A stretch of 64,000 nt of DNA from Catenaria anguillulae PL171 (taxonomy: Eukaryota > Blastocladiomycota > Blastocladiomycetes > Blastocladiales > Catenariaceae). The stretch is taken from the NCBI GenBank assembly GCA_002102555.1, contig MCFL01000024.1:186001-250000 (forward strand). The letters run 5' to 3'. Made by a program: the position numbers and the translations under genes. Numbering within the stretch: position 1 is the stretch's first letter; each line of letters opens with the position of its first letter. Below the pieces are notes generated by a model. It saw only the letters and a program-made list of their open reading frames with translations, was not told where the DNA came from and searched no databases. This document shows, one piece after another, positions 1 to 12,437 of the stretch.

Positions 1-1999
1 TCGGCCGCACACCCGCCGCTCTCGCCGACGCTTGCCCCTTCTACGCCGACGCTCCTCTCAACATCCTTGACGGCCAACTCTTGGACCAGCACCGCCGCGG
101 GCGGCGCAGCAACGAGTGCAGGCGCAAAGCGCCATGCCGCAAAAACGCGCGACATGTCGTCGCGCGCCCGCGACCTGGTTCTGGCCCTGGCTCTGTGTCA
201 CAACGTCAACCTGATCGTGTCGGAACTCGACGGGTCCATTAGCTTGCAAGCCGCGTCGCCCGACGAAATCGCACTGGTTCGCTGGGCCACATCCATGGGC
301 ATATCGCTCGTTCACCGCGACGCAAACTCGATCCGGCTTCGGCTACCCAACGACCAAGTGCTCGAGTTTGAGATTCTACACGTGTTCCCGTTCACGTCCG
401 AGTCCAAGCGCATGGGCATTGTGGTGCGGGATGTCAATCCGGCAACCAACCCGAGTGGCGAGGGCATGTTTTTGCAAAAGGGTGCAGACGCCGTCATGAC
501 GAGGCTGGTCCAGTACAATGACTGGCTCGAGGAAGAGTGTGGCAACATGTCGAGGGAGGGGTTGCGAACACTGGTGGTGGGCCGCAAGCGACTGTCGCAT
601 GATCAGCTTGCGCGGTTTCTCGAGGCATACCATGCAGCACGAACCACGCTTGTCAGCCGCGCAGAGGCCATGCAAGCCGTGGTTGCGCAGTTTCTTGAGC
701 GCGACCTGGAGATTCTGGGCTTGACGGGTGTGGAAGACAAGTTACAGGACGATGTGCGGCCGACGCTCGAGGCATTGCGGAATGCTGGCATCAAGGTGTG
801 GATGTTGACGGGCGACAAGATCGAGACGGCAACGTGCATTGCACTCAGCAGCAAGCTCGTGTCACGTCAGCAGGCCATTTACACGCTGTCCAAGGTCCGA
901 TCTGCGACCGAGGCAGATGAGGAACTCGACCGCCTTGCACACGTGACCGATGCGTGCCTGATCATTGACGGCGAGTCGCTTGCGTTTTGTCTCGAGTTTA
1001 CGCGCACGCGGTTCTTGGCGTGGGCGACAAGGTTGCCTGCTGTGGTGTGCTGCCGGTGCTCGCCCACGCAAAAGGCACAGGTCACCGAGTTGATCAAGGA
1101 GTTTACGGGGAAGCGCGTGTGTTGCATTGGGGATGGTGGCAATGATGTGAGCATGATTCAGGCAGCCCACGTCGGCGTCGGGATTGTCGGCAAGGAGGGG
1201 AGGCAGGCGAGTCTTGCGGCCGACTTTTCGGTAGTCCAGTTTTCACACTTGACGCGGTTGATTTGTGCGGTTTTCTTTGTCTCCAACCGGACGATGCTGC
1301 TCTGTCACTTACACACACTCTCTCCTTCCCTTCTTGCTAGTGTGGCACGGCCGCAACAGTTATCAGCGATCTGCAAAACTGGCCCATTTCGTCATTCACC
1401 GCGGCCTCATTATTCCATCATGCAGGCCGTGTTTTCAGCCATCTTTTACTTTGCCCCCATTGCGCTCTACCAAGGCATGTTGCTCGTCGGCTACACCACC
1501 ATCTACACCATGGCACCTGTGTTTTCGCTCGTATTGGACCACGACGTACCCGCCGACCTCGCGCTCTTGTTCCCAGAACTGTACAAGGACCTGGTCAAGG
1601 GCCGACACCTCTCGTACAAGACTTCTTTGTCTGGCTGCTCGTCTCGGTCTACCAAGGCGGCGCCATCATGATGTTTGCTCTCGTCCTCTTTGACAACGAC
1701 TTTGTGCACGTCGTGTCCATTTCATTCACGTCGCTCGTGTTCAACGAGCTGCTCATGGTCGCGCTCGAAATTGTCACTTGGCATCGGTACATGGTGTGGG
1801 CACAGGTGTGGACGGGCGTCGTGTACCTGGCGAGCATGGCCATCTTGCCCGAATTCGACTTGGACTTTATCTTGACGTGGTCTTTGTGTGGAAGGTGATT
1901 GCCATCACGGCCATTTCGTCCATGCCGCTGTTTGTCATTAAGCGCCTCAAGTTGCATTTTGCTCCGCCCAATTACCAAAAGCTGGTCAATCACCATTGA
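1..1999 (+). CDS. NEO1: P4-type ATPase (phospholipid flippase), Neo1/ATP9 class, 5'-truncated
   Basis: C-terminal half of an aminophospholipid flippase of Golgi/endosome membranes. The frame is open from base 1, so the start, the first membrane helices and the DKTGT phosphorylation site lie outside the window. Visible hallmarks are ALCHNV and ASPDE of the nucleotide-binding domain, KGAD, the MLTGDK motif (about 800-830) and GDGGNDVSMI (about 1130-1155). An intron at 1265-1340 (76 nt) joins RLI to LWHGRNSY. Membrane helices follow, with MQAVFSAIFYFAP, YTMAPVFSLVLD, a Q-G-G-A helix and an F-V-W-K helix, ending at TGA 1997-1999. Class 2 is suggested by close match to the Neo1/ATP9 C-terminus. 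The reading frame breaks three times, near 1414, 1624 and 1885. Each break is repaired by one extra T in a T run. This suggests sequence error rather than gene loss, since every segment is well conserved. The gene converges on DRC3, 47 bases away. Confidence 0.93.
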
Positions 2000-2046
2000 T
2001 ACTGTTTCAAGTTTCCCCGATTCGCTCGTGTATGCCCACTTGCTTG

Positions 2047-3778
2047 CTATGTAGATGATACCACTCTCCAACATTTTTTCTTGTTCGATTGCACGTGCAC
2101 AAAAGTGACAGTGAAGAGCAAAACACCAGTTGAATCATGCCGCATTCTCCTCCGCGAGTCAAGTTCCTGCAGGCACCGCTCAGAAAAGATGACAATTTCC
2201 TTGAGCCGAGCGCGGTTACGATCCACCTCGTACTGATGCACTTGGTTGATGACCATGTCCATGTGCTTAGCAAGCCCCGAGTTGAAGGCCTCCTCCTGGC
2301 CGTCAATCTTGCTCAAATGCATGTCGTGCGAGCCAGTGATGTGGTTGGTCACGGCGTCCTTGTCACGCAAGAGCTAGTGGAGTGGGAAGACAAGGTGAGC
2401 CGAGTGATATCTGACAGGGGAGGCATGATGCCGACAACCGTACATCTCGGACAGCGTCATCCAAATCCTCCACGTCCACTGCCTTGGACTGCCGGTCAAA
2501 TGCCGCCATAACCGTCTCGGTGACCTTTTCGTGATGCTCATTCTCCAACTCGCGCATCTTGGTGAAGCTAGCCGCCACCAACTCCTTGACCACGCCACAC
2601 ATGTCGAGGTAGTTGCGCTCAAACTCCTTGCCCACCTCCTCAAACTGCTCCACGAGTGTCAACTCCAAATGCAACAGCTCGTCCGACAAGCCCGTGAGCT
2701 TTGCGCGGTACACATCGGGTAATTGCCCACCAATCCCACTGCCGGTCGCCGTAGTGGCACCGCCCGAAATGTCTTTGAGCATGATCTTCTTATCATGCAT
2801 GAACGCATTCAAAGACTTGCGACTGATGGCATCGCTCGCCTCTAGCGCCTGCTCGAGGCATGCCGCAAACTGCCGCACCTCTTCAGCACGCTTGTCGTGA
2901 TGTTCCAGCACCGTCCCCGTCAACTCCTTAACCACGGCCGAAAACTTTTCGCGGTACTGGTTCTGGATATCCATGAGCACCTCGCGTGTGAGCGGCAGCA
3001 GCCGCTGGTAATCCGCATCCGTGTCAAACATGACTTGGAACAAGTCGACAATGCCAGGCAAGAACGCGGCCGCGTACATGGTGTTCTCCTCCTTTTTGAG
3101 TTGAACCTCGAGTGCCGCTTTCGTGACAATCTTTTGTTCCTCTTCAATGGCGATGATGTCGTCAATGTACTTTTCACGCGCCGCCGTCACGGCCTTGGCG
3201 TCGACGAGCCGATAATCGAGGTACTTGAGGTTCTTGAGGCGTGAAAGAATGAATGCACGATAGTCTGGGTGCTCGGCGCACAGCGGATTGCCGGCAATGT
3301 TGAGCAGGCGCAGGTGGTCAAAGCGTGCCAAGTAGGCCAGCTGGTGCATGTCATGGAGGTCATTGTTGCCAATGGACAGCACGTTGAGTTTGGTGAGCGC
3401 GTCGAGCCCTTCGATTTTGGAGATGCGGTTGTTGAAGAGGGAGAGGTCTGTGATGCTTGTGCACTTGTCGAGCCCCTCAATCACAGAGATGTTGTTGAAG
3501 GATAGGTCGAGCCACCGCAGATTGACGAGATGGTCGAGGCCAGAGATCTTTTCAATAATGTTGTTGTCGAGCTGAAGCTTGGTGAGGTTGGTCAGCTGCC
3601 ACAGGTGCTCGATGCGCAGGATGTTTTTGTAGTCGAGCCGCAGAGATGTGACCTCTTTCAAGTCAATTCCCTCCTTTCGAGCAATATCTGCAGCGTCGCC
3701 AGTTGCCTGGTCCGAGGCACAGCGTGTTAGGAGGTCTTCATCAATCACGGTCGGTTCGACCACGTTATGGGCGAGCAT
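2047..3778 (-). CDS. DRC3: Dynein regulatory complex subunit 3 (LRRC48 family)
   Basis: Axonemal nexin-link protein: leucine-rich repeats followed by coiled coils. The start is ATG at 3778, chosen because VEPTVIDEDLL directly after it is the usual DRC3 N-terminus. About six LRR units run from roughly residue 40 to 190 (LWQLTNLTKLQLDNN, LDHLVNLRWLDLSFN and so on), followed by an LRR cap (LKNLKYLDYRLV). A long helical region follows. Intron 2374-2443 (70 nt, GTACGG...CACTAG) joins DLDDAVRD to LLRDKDAVTNHI. The last exon carries HDMHLSKIDGQE and EVDRNRARLKEI, matching the vertebrate C-terminus. Stop is TAG at 2047-2049. About 550 residues, as in animals. The family is found only in organisms with motile cilia or flagella, so this gene points to a zoosporic fungus. 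Confidence 0.92.
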
Positions 3779-4252
3779 TATGGACTCTTGTGTGAAGCGC
3801 GCGAAGAGAAACGAGATTAGAGAAATGTGAGGCCGCAAGTTATTTACATTGCGATGGGTCAATTAGGAGTGAAACTTTCTCCAAACTCAAAAGATCGGTC
3901 TGGCCGACCTTCTCGCCTCCTCACCAACATCAAAGCTCTGCCAACAACTGGAATGCTGTCGACAGTGCCCCTCTGCCGTACGCGTCAGCATCCCAGCCAG
4001 CCCTTGGGCCGCCAGCTGTTTATTCGGACAATCGTTGGAACGGATGTTTGCCATTGCAACTCGGCCGCACGCACAAAGAATGCTACGAGTTGACGTCCAG
4101 GTGAAGCATGCACACACCGCACAACTCTGATTGGCATGGGACTGAACTCGGCCATCTCAAAAGCGAGCACTCTTCCGACGGGGCCAGTCGAGGGATAATT
4201 CCTCGTTCTTACTCCAAGCAATTGACGCATAAAACTCAATGAAAGCATCAGC
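3779..4252. promoter_or_regulatory. Divergent intergenic region between DRC3 and the Trk transporter
   Basis: 474 bases separate the ATGs of two genes that point away from each other, so this stretch must hold both promoters. I see no TATA box and no coding potential that fits a known family. Open frames here are short and overlap on both strands. Confidence 0.5.
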
Positions 4253-7200
4253 ATGGATACACGTCAAGCCAGCCGAGATGTCATCTCTGCTTATGTGTCT
4301 GCCAATGGCACTCCACGCGGCAGCACCCCCTTAGATCCACCCAGCGCCGATTCGGCGACGGGGCGGCCTGGTACTCATCATCAAGGAAACTCGAGCGCAA
4401 TTCAAACAATAACGGCGCCTTCGGGACATTCCCAAGCGACTACAGCACCGCCCAGTCCACAGAAAGCCAGCTCCACCGTCCCATCCGTATCTTCGCCTCT
4501 GGCAACCCGAGCGCCCATTCGAAGCCAACAATCGACTGTTTCATCCGCACCTTCTGGCGGTAGCACGCCTGCCCCAAGTCAGCAGCTTGCGGCTCATGCC
4601 AGATCTCTCTTTACGGGCGACGTCAAGCACGCCAGTCTTGTTGGATTGCACATGTCGGAGGGGCGACACGACCCGCGCGGCCAACCCGACTGGGCCCAAA
4701 CACAAATACAGGCGCATCACATTCCACTCATCAGCTGTTCCATTCATCGGCCGCCGCACAGGCAGTGGCTTCACCACGACTGACGGCGAACGCATCGCCA
4801 AAACTCTCGCCTGGATCGACTCCAGCTGCAGCATCACCTGCTCATAGTGGTATGAACGCAAGCGGAACCAACAATTCCCACTCACCAGCTGTACACAAGG
4901 AACATCAAGCGGTACCACGGCGGGTGCAGCGACGACTCCTTTGCAACAAATTCAGCTTGCGTCAATCGCTGCTCCGAATTCGCCGTCCTCCGGTTCAACC
5001 GGACAAATTCTCATTCAAGCACTTCGCTTCATCCGAAAGGTGTGGCGCGGCACAAAGATTGGCCAAGGCGTGATCGATTTCTGGACGCTCAACCTCATCT
5101 TCATCACAATGCTCGCGATTATTGGCAGTTTTGTCATCTTTGCGATTGAGGCAGGGCGGGCCGACCTCACCATTCATTACACGGATTGTCTGTTCTTGGC
5201 GGCATCCGCTGTACGCCTTTGCTAGTTCATGCTTGTAACGTTTGTCTACCACTTCAACTGAACATTCTTTACCCCGGTGGACGGTCCTCAGGTTACCGTC
5301 ACGGGCATGACTCCATTCGAGTTTGCCCAGTTTCGACAAGGCTCCATTGTCACCTGCTACTGTCTCATGACGCTTGGATCGACCATAGTTCTCTCAATCC
5401 CACCTGTGCTCATTCGACGATATCTCTACCGTGCTCGCTTTGGAAACCCGGCCACCCAACCAAAACGCAGCCGTCTGGAATCAAACAGGAGCACTTTCCG
5501 GGATACAATTCAAAGGTCCGGAATGGCACTTGCAAGCGTCGCATCCCAAGTCATGCCCAAAGTGGACGTGCCCAAGCTGCTGGGAAGCATCACTTCGTTG
5601 AATGAACATGGGGAGGCGACTGAGGGAAACTCGATCCAGAGTACGGCTGAGTATGGTACATCACTTCAGATCTATCCTGATCTCTCACGCATTAGCCATT
5701 GAGTTGTTGGTTTATCTCATTTTTTTACGAACCCAATGCGTGGTCTGTAGAGGCCGCGGGCTTGCTACTGAAAGTATACGTGGGATACATTGTCGGAGCC
5801 CAGCTGCTTGGCATTCTCATACTGGGCATCTATGGCACTTTGGACAAAACAACAAATGCCCTCTTGATCCAATACGGCTCAACACCATTGACGTGGGCAG
5901 TCTTTCACACAGCCAGCGCCTTCTACAACGTTGGATTGGGTCTTCTCCCAGGCAGTCTAACATTGTTCAAGTTTGACAACTTTGTCCTCGTTGTCACATG
6001 CACACTTCTCGCGGCGGGAAACTGCCTTTTCCCTGTCGTTTTGCGAGCCGTTGTCGTCGTTTTGGTCAAGGTCGGCGATCGGGGCGGATTGAATCGTCGG
6101 ACACCAAGTCAGTTCGGTTCCTGTTGAAAAATCCACGACGGGCGTCGATTCACTTGTTCAAACGAAGGGACACCTGGTCGTTATTCTTGGTATGTATGCT
6201 GCTCACTGTGCCCACAGCGCTCGTTGTTCAGCTCCGTCAAACTGCTCATCATCCACGTCTTCCTCGGGGAAACAGACATGGGCTGTAACAATCGCAACGC
6301 AGCTTCTGAGCTCCATGATTTTTGACTTCCCTGTCGCCTCCTTCCGAGAGCTCACACCCGTCAAGAGATTTGGTGTCTTCCTCCTTCAATCCGTCTCCAA
6401 CCGCACCGGAGGGTTTTTCATTTATCAAATGGAAAGCTTACTCCTGGTATGTCAGTTTCACTTGTGCTGCTTTCCAAGTAAGTATCGCTTGTCTGAACTT
6501 GATGGTCCCAACCGTCACTGGCAGTCACGTTGCTCGTGTTTTTGGGCTTCATGTACGCGGACAGCTACCCCCTGCTCACCATTATCCGCAAGTCGGGAGC
6601 ATCCGGCCAAGTCGAAGAGGTTGTCCGCAGCGCGATTGAAAGAAACAAGTCGCAACTCCGACCCGGGGGCCAACTTGGTGCTGCCCCTGACAGCATCATT
6701 GCCTCACAAACACTTCTTGCGGCAAAATCCCTTCTCATGCGTGGATTCAATTCAGAGGTCCAACTCGAAGGATACACTCATTCGCCGGAGCTCAGAGCCC
6801 GCGTATCTTCATCGCGCTCAGCACACGATCAAGGCTGCAGTGGCGGCGGGGGCGGCATCACTCCTTGGGCCGACAGCGTTGCTTCGTCGTTGGCCCGGCC
6901 TCACAACAACACCATCAGCGTTGCACCAACACTTCCACCCGTCAGTCAGTCCCCTGCTGGAAGCTCCCCAACGAGTCCAATGCGATCACCAGTCATGGAA
7001 CGGCATCCGCTTGTCCAACGCATTCGTGCTGAATCTGCTCTGGCATCATCAGCGAGTTCAGGAACAACAGGTCGTGGGCTCGCTACTCAAGTCCCTGCCA
7101 CCGCTGTGGGAAGCAGCCATCTCGGATTGGCTCCCACCCCCAACCACGGGAACGCGGCCGCATCCAAGGCGGCCCTTGGGTCCATGTTTCTTGTTCCGCT

Positions 7201-8863
7201 CGGTCTTGTGCAATCACATGGCCCCAGTGGTCACTTGGAATCCATGGCTTCATTGCGACTCAGCCGGATAGTTGGTGGGACTTTTGAAGACGTTGCTCAT
7301 CGGTCGGCTGGGAGTTTGCCGCCAACAAGCGAGGCAATTGTCGGTCCCAATGGCGAGCTGATGCACCGGAGCCCGACCCATATCACAGCGATTGCACCCA
7401 TTGTTCCAATTGTTCCAGAGCACCGCGGGGTCGTCAACTGGATCGTTCAAGATCTGTTTTGGGTGTTTTCCGCAATACTTGTGATTGCAATGGCAGAGGC
7501 TGCTAATCCATATCTCACAACCCGGGGCGAATTTGACATGTTTGGATTGCTTTTCAATTGCATCAGTGCATACGGCACTGTTGGGCTGTCGCTCGGGTAC
7601 GCTGGACACGATTTGTATGCAGCATGTGTGGCATTATGAACTGCTCACTTGTGAGTCATGTGAACGTGTATAAATGTTTGCAGGACGACCTTTGGCACAC
7701 GCGCAGCCAGCAACTTGCAGGATCTTTCTCAAGTGGTCCTCGTCCTTCTCATGCTTGTCGGCCGTTGTCGTGGTATTCCTGCGACCATCGACTACTCGTT
7801 TGCGTCAGAGGATGGCATCACCGATCCAGAGTCACCCCCACCAGCCAAGGACATAGAATCCGCACATGGTGCACGGACAGGCATTGTGCAATCAGCGCCA
7901 GATGGCGGCATGCCGCGTACATCATCAGTTCGAAGGGCTTCTATTGGTTCCATAGTCACTGGCAAGCTGGCAGCAGCAAGCACTTCAATTCAAGCGGCCA
8001 TGTCTCGCAGCGCGGCATACCAAGAAATGGAATCGCCCGCGATCCGAATCACTGGCTCTGGATCTGGTTCAACGAGTGGAATCATTCCCAGGGTGACTGG
8101 TTCTTTACGGGTGTACTACCAGGTTCGACCACTTTTCCCAATTGTGCACACAATCGTGTTCAATGAGTTAACTCTGAATGGACTCGGATGCAGAACCAAA
8201 TCCGAGTCAACACAAACCAAGTTCGCTGAACGTCCAACCAACATCTTTGACGCCCGGAGTATGGATAGCAAGCACGGACGATGTGGCACGTAACTTGAGG
8301 GCGACCCCATCTGCACAAACACGGCCAACCCTCGTCCTTGCGGCGACTGGGTTGGCTGCAACGACCCCCAGATTCGCCCGCGCTCAGTCTCTCATTCCAT
8401 TAAAAGTAATTCTGTTCAAGGTGGACACGCATCAGACGGCCAAGATGCACGTGTGGCCATTTCGACCATGATTACTGAACGACATGTTGGGTCCGCCTTC
8501 ACGTCAACCACAATTGTAACCACCCCGGAAGTTGCAAGCGCCGTTATGGGACTTCGGTTGACTGCAGCCAAAGGAGACCCGCAGATCGGAACAGGCACAA
8601 CGGCAGAAGGTGCACGCCAAGTCATTGTGAGCGGATCCCAGGCAGAACGAAACACGGTTCAGACTCGAGTGGGAGTCTCGCCTGATATCATTCCCATTCC
8701 CACGGTACTCCTTGAGAAGGCAAGTGTTCGCAGCGACGAGTCCGTCCAAGGGCATCGACGCTCAATATCGCTGCCTGCCTCGACCATTGACCTCCGGATC
8801 GTTTTGCCGCATCAAGGAGGTTCAGTACAACAACAAGAGCCAGTAGGAGGCGCTGCCTCGTAA
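4253..8863 (+). CDS. TRK1: Trk/HKT-family potassium transporter
   Basis: Plasma-membrane potassium uptake protein. ATG at 4253 opens a Ser/Thr/Pro-rich cytosolic tail of about 250 residues. The core starts near 5020 with RFIRKVWRG and a helix (LIFITMLAIIGSFVIFAI). Intron 5211-5291 joins ASAV to TVTGMTP, the first pore loop. Further core segments are IELLVYLIF, FHTASAFYNVGLGLLP (second pore), QSVSNRTGGF (third pore, about 6390), FMYADSYPL, and SAYGTVGLSLGY (fourth pore, about 7590). Intron 7615-7683 joins HDL to TTFGTR, and then GRCRGIP follows. A disordered cytosolic loop of about 290 residues lies between pores 3 and 4 (about 6600-7440). One intron, 5656-5695, would be only 40 nt. Frame breaks at the T run 5720-5726 and the G run 6081-6084 need one more base each. 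The exons near 4780-4900, 6190-6300, 6450-6530 and after 8110 are not fully resolved. Confidence 0.9.
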
Positions 8864-9082
8864 ACAGAAAAATTGCATGTTTATCCCGTGGCCGAAGGTG
8901 TCTCTGCTTTATGTTTTGGTCATTCTGCGTATTACATTTATGCCATTCGCGATTATTGCCTTGCTCACACTTTGAACTTGTCATCGGACGGGCAACGCAA
9001 AAAAGGAAAAGGCACCAGCTGCCTTGACTGAATGCTGCACACTATGTATTGTTTGTATCGCTATCGTTCTGGACCGAACATA
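8864..9082. other. Convergent intergenic spacer
   Basis: About 220 bases between the ends of the Trk gene (+) and the TCP11-family gene (-). AT-richer than the flanks and without a recognisable element. It presumably holds the two 3' ends. Confidence 0.4.
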
Positions 9083-11802
9083 TCAAGCTGCCGATGGTGG
9101 TGCCCCAGCATTGGCACTTGCCGCCTTTTTTGTGATTCTCCAATCCTCAATGATGGCGTCGTACAGCTGCCGATACGTTGAGCGATTGTGATCGGTGAGC
9201 ACCTTGATTTTTCGTCCGAGCTCACTCAATTCCTCCTTGATATCCAAAAGACCGTGGCGGGCAAGGCTATCGTCGGCGCTGAGCTTACCTGAGCTGTCGA
9301 GGTAGAATGCCAGTTCGGCCGTGACTCGCTTCTGAAGCAGCATGAACAGTGGGTGGTCAAACGTGAGAGTCGAATCAACGAGTCGATTTAGCGCCGCAAC
9401 TTCTGCAGCTGTCATGTCTCGGGCACGCAGCTTGCCCGCATCCGCCGCCAGCTGTGTGGCTACGTGTGCCATGGTCGTCTCGGCATGATTGAGAAGTGTC
9501 CAGAGTGTCGCTTTGGTTGCGGCAATGGCAGGATGGGTGACTGAACGAGTCGGCCGCCCACCATCGACCACAGATGTCAGATGTCCGACAACAGCTTTCC
9601 CGCACACTTGCTTAAAGAGCATAAGCAACGTGGCCATGATGCTCAAGTCTTGAAATTCGTTGTGATACGAGGAGAGGCGGGAAAGGTCCATGCGGAAGGT
9701 TTCCGGAATCAATTGCTGGTTGGCTGGGTTGCAGACAAGCTCGCCGTCAATGAGCATGTCAATGAGAGCTGGGAAGATAAAGCAGGAACATGTCAGCATT
9801 TTCTTCTCGGCAATACAGTGATACAGGCATCATGGGAGGATAGCACACCCGAATTGTACACGTTCGCAGGCGGTTTATCGGGATATTTGTCAAGTGCTGC
9901 CTCGAGCCACTGCGAAGTTGCGTCCACTGTAACCAACTTGGCCTCGAATCGCTCCTTGAAGTAGCGCCATTCAAACTCGACAGCGTTCTCGACAATCCAC
10001 GGCCTCAACTTTTTCAAGTGATGGTTCGCAAAGTCCTATTGTTTACCGGCCAAAAAAGCACAAGTCAGTGGATCAGGGATTGCGAGAGTGAATCCATCTC
10101 GTCTGTGAAGTGAGATCACGTACGAGCTTCATGTGCTCCAAAACTTCCAGGCATATCCTCAGCCCAGCCGTGGCCTTGCCCGCTTGAAACTGCTCCACCA
10201 TGGTATCAATGAGCGGATCACGACATGGCGCACAATAATGATGCAACTGAGCCGCAAGGAAATCCACCACGGCCCCTGCGGCCGCGGCAAGAGACCGTGT
10301 TCGCACCAGCGCCTGCGTGATCAACTCGATATCCATCACCTCGTCCAACGAGGCCGAAAACTCTTCGCTTGGCGGGATCAGCTCGCGCACAATTTCTCGA
10401 ATCTCGAGTAAAAGCAACGGAATCCGAAACCACGCTCGATCACCCTGCTCTGCAAAGCGAATCTCCTCATCGATCTCATTCCAAAATGTGTCGGAACGCG
10501 CTTCACGTTGAATGCCGCGCTCGCCATCCATGTTGGGGCGAAATTGCATTTCTGGATCAAACAGCAGGTCGTGTCGCAGCTGGACGTTGGCGAGGATTTC
10601 GGTTACATCCAACTCTCGAAGTGTTGCGCGAGTAATGGGTGGCAAGTAAAGGTCCAAGTCGGGCGCTTTGCCGTCAATGGCGCTTTGAGATGGAGGGAGA
10701 ACCGCCTTCATGGAAGCGTCCGTTGGTGTGGCATCGGGGCTGATGTATGTTGCGTGCCCTGCGAGTTCAGGCATGGAGGTTGATTTTGATATTGGTGAGG
10801 TCGCTTGGGATTGCGATCCTAGTTGTGGAGCATGTCGTCCCCGAGTGGGTGTGACAGTCGGTGTTGTGGAACCATTTGATGATGATACAGCTGATGGCGA
10901 AGTGGGTGAATGATGAAGCAGGCGAGATGCAACTGATGGAGATACGGGCGACGTTGGCGAATAGAGAAGCGGTTTGCTGACAGCGTCACCTACTCCAGAT
11001 TCTTCAGACGTCGAGGACCCATCTTCTGATTCCAAGTACACATCAAGGGTTACGTTGGACGAGACATAATCGGCAAAGGATTGCGACACGCTCTTTCGCA
11101 GTGTGACACACTTGTCCAGCCGACGAAGCGTTGCGACTCTATGCGCACGCTCCACCATCGCGCCAAAGTATTCTGTCCGCTCCTGAAGAAATATCTGGCG
11201 CTTGACAGCAGCGGCCGATAGCGAGAACTCTACTTGGGCTTTCCGCTTGAGGGACAGGAGTCGTTCACGATGTCGCTGTAAAAGGACTTTGCGTTTAATG
11301 TGCTCGGCGCGCAACCTCAGCTTGCGTTTCCGCTCGTGCAACACCGTAGCTCGGTTGAGTGCCGCTTGGAGCAGCCGGTTCGACAACCTGAGCTGGGCCG
11401 TCTCGGGTGACTCGTCTTCGTTGTCGTGATAGATGTCCAGGATCACAGGGTGTGCGGCATGTGAGATTGGCTTGAGCGACACGGGCGACGTTAATTCAAC
11501 GTAGAAGGCGTCGGATTTGGGTCGTCTGACGTCGAGTGTTGGTGCAACGATTGATGAATGGGGTGTGGACGACGGACTTTGACCCGATGAGAGATTTGGC
11601 GAGGACGTTGAGTTGTTGTGTGCGGTGGCCGATTGAATACGCAACACCAGAGGGCACGGTGGGCGGGGCAAAGCTTCCAGAGTTTGGCGGGGAGGAGCGT
11701 GGGGAGAAACTGGAGAGTCATGATCGTTTGAAGTTCGAACTTGGCTTTCCGATGGACGAGCCTGAGCAGATGTTGCCGCGGCCGTCACTTGGCCCCGGCC
11801 AT
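9083..11802 (-). CDS. T-complex protein 11 (TCP11/Sok1) family protein
   Basis: About 880 residues. The N-terminal third is Ser/Pro-rich and disordered, then comes a basic coiled coil (LRLRAEHIKRKVLLQRHRER) with repeated hydrophobic-Arg pattern, then the TCP11 domain. The domain begins near LPPITRATLRELD and includes EILANVQLRHDLLFDP, LRPWIVENAVEFEWRYF and FPALIDMLIDG. Introns are 10036-10123 (88 nt) and 9769-9848 (80 nt), both phase-consistent. Stop at 9083-9085. No in-frame ATG precedes the conserved frame. ATG at 11802 would give MAGGQVTAAATSA if the G run opposite 11793-11796 held one more base, so the start is tentative. In mammals TCP11 acts in sperm cAMP signalling and motility. Yeast Sok1 is a PKA-pathway suppressor. 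Either role is possible here. The start is the weakest part of this call. Confidence 0.82.
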
Positions 11803-12437
11803 GACCGGCGCGGTCATGTCCATTGCTGAGACGATGGTGCGTGTTCTTGGTTTCCTTGCTTTTGCGCCAAGTCTTTTTATTTTTCTATAGCATTACTATC
11901 CTGTGCTCCATTTGCTTTGTTGTTAGGCTGCTCAATCCACGATGGACGCGCACATCGGTTGATGCGAACAAATGGAGCAAACGCGGTTGGGGTCGTGTTC
12001 TTCGACTGAGGACGACAGCAGCAATATGGCGAAGAGAAATCGCCCAAGCTATCGCATAAAGCCAGAGCAATGGAAATATGGACACCAATGAGCAGTTGAT
12101 CGGCGACAATGATATTGCTGATGGCGTACACCAGTCCGTTGGGTCGCACGCCGTCCTCACAACCAACCTGACGCGGGTGACGTTGAGCCAACTTCACCGA
12201 GCCCAATGACGACCAGCCGCCCATCATCGGCACGAGTACTTCATCAGCGTAGATCCGTTGAGCAGTCAACTCAGTTCGACAATACCACGTCAGCCTCCGG
12301 ACTGATGCAAACACATCCGCGCCATTTGGTCGCTGCGTATCAGCATGACATGGATTCCGCCCGTTTCCTCCAGAGACACATGAACCATCTCCCCAAATCC
12401 GAAACCGCCCTGGCTCGAGGTCACCTGAACTCGTTAG
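11803..12437. other. Upstream region of IQUB; N-terminal exons probably here but unresolved
   Basis: Contains the divergent promoter region for the TCP11-family gene and, by family length, should also hold the first exons of IQUB with its ubiquitin-like domain. Three open frames of 60-190 codons overlap on both strands between 11880 and 12440. None shows a recognisable ubiquitin fold. An ATG at 12078 (+) opens about 44 codons up to a TGA, and an exon end at GTGACG near 12177 is conceivable. I could not settle the structure. Confidence 0.35.
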
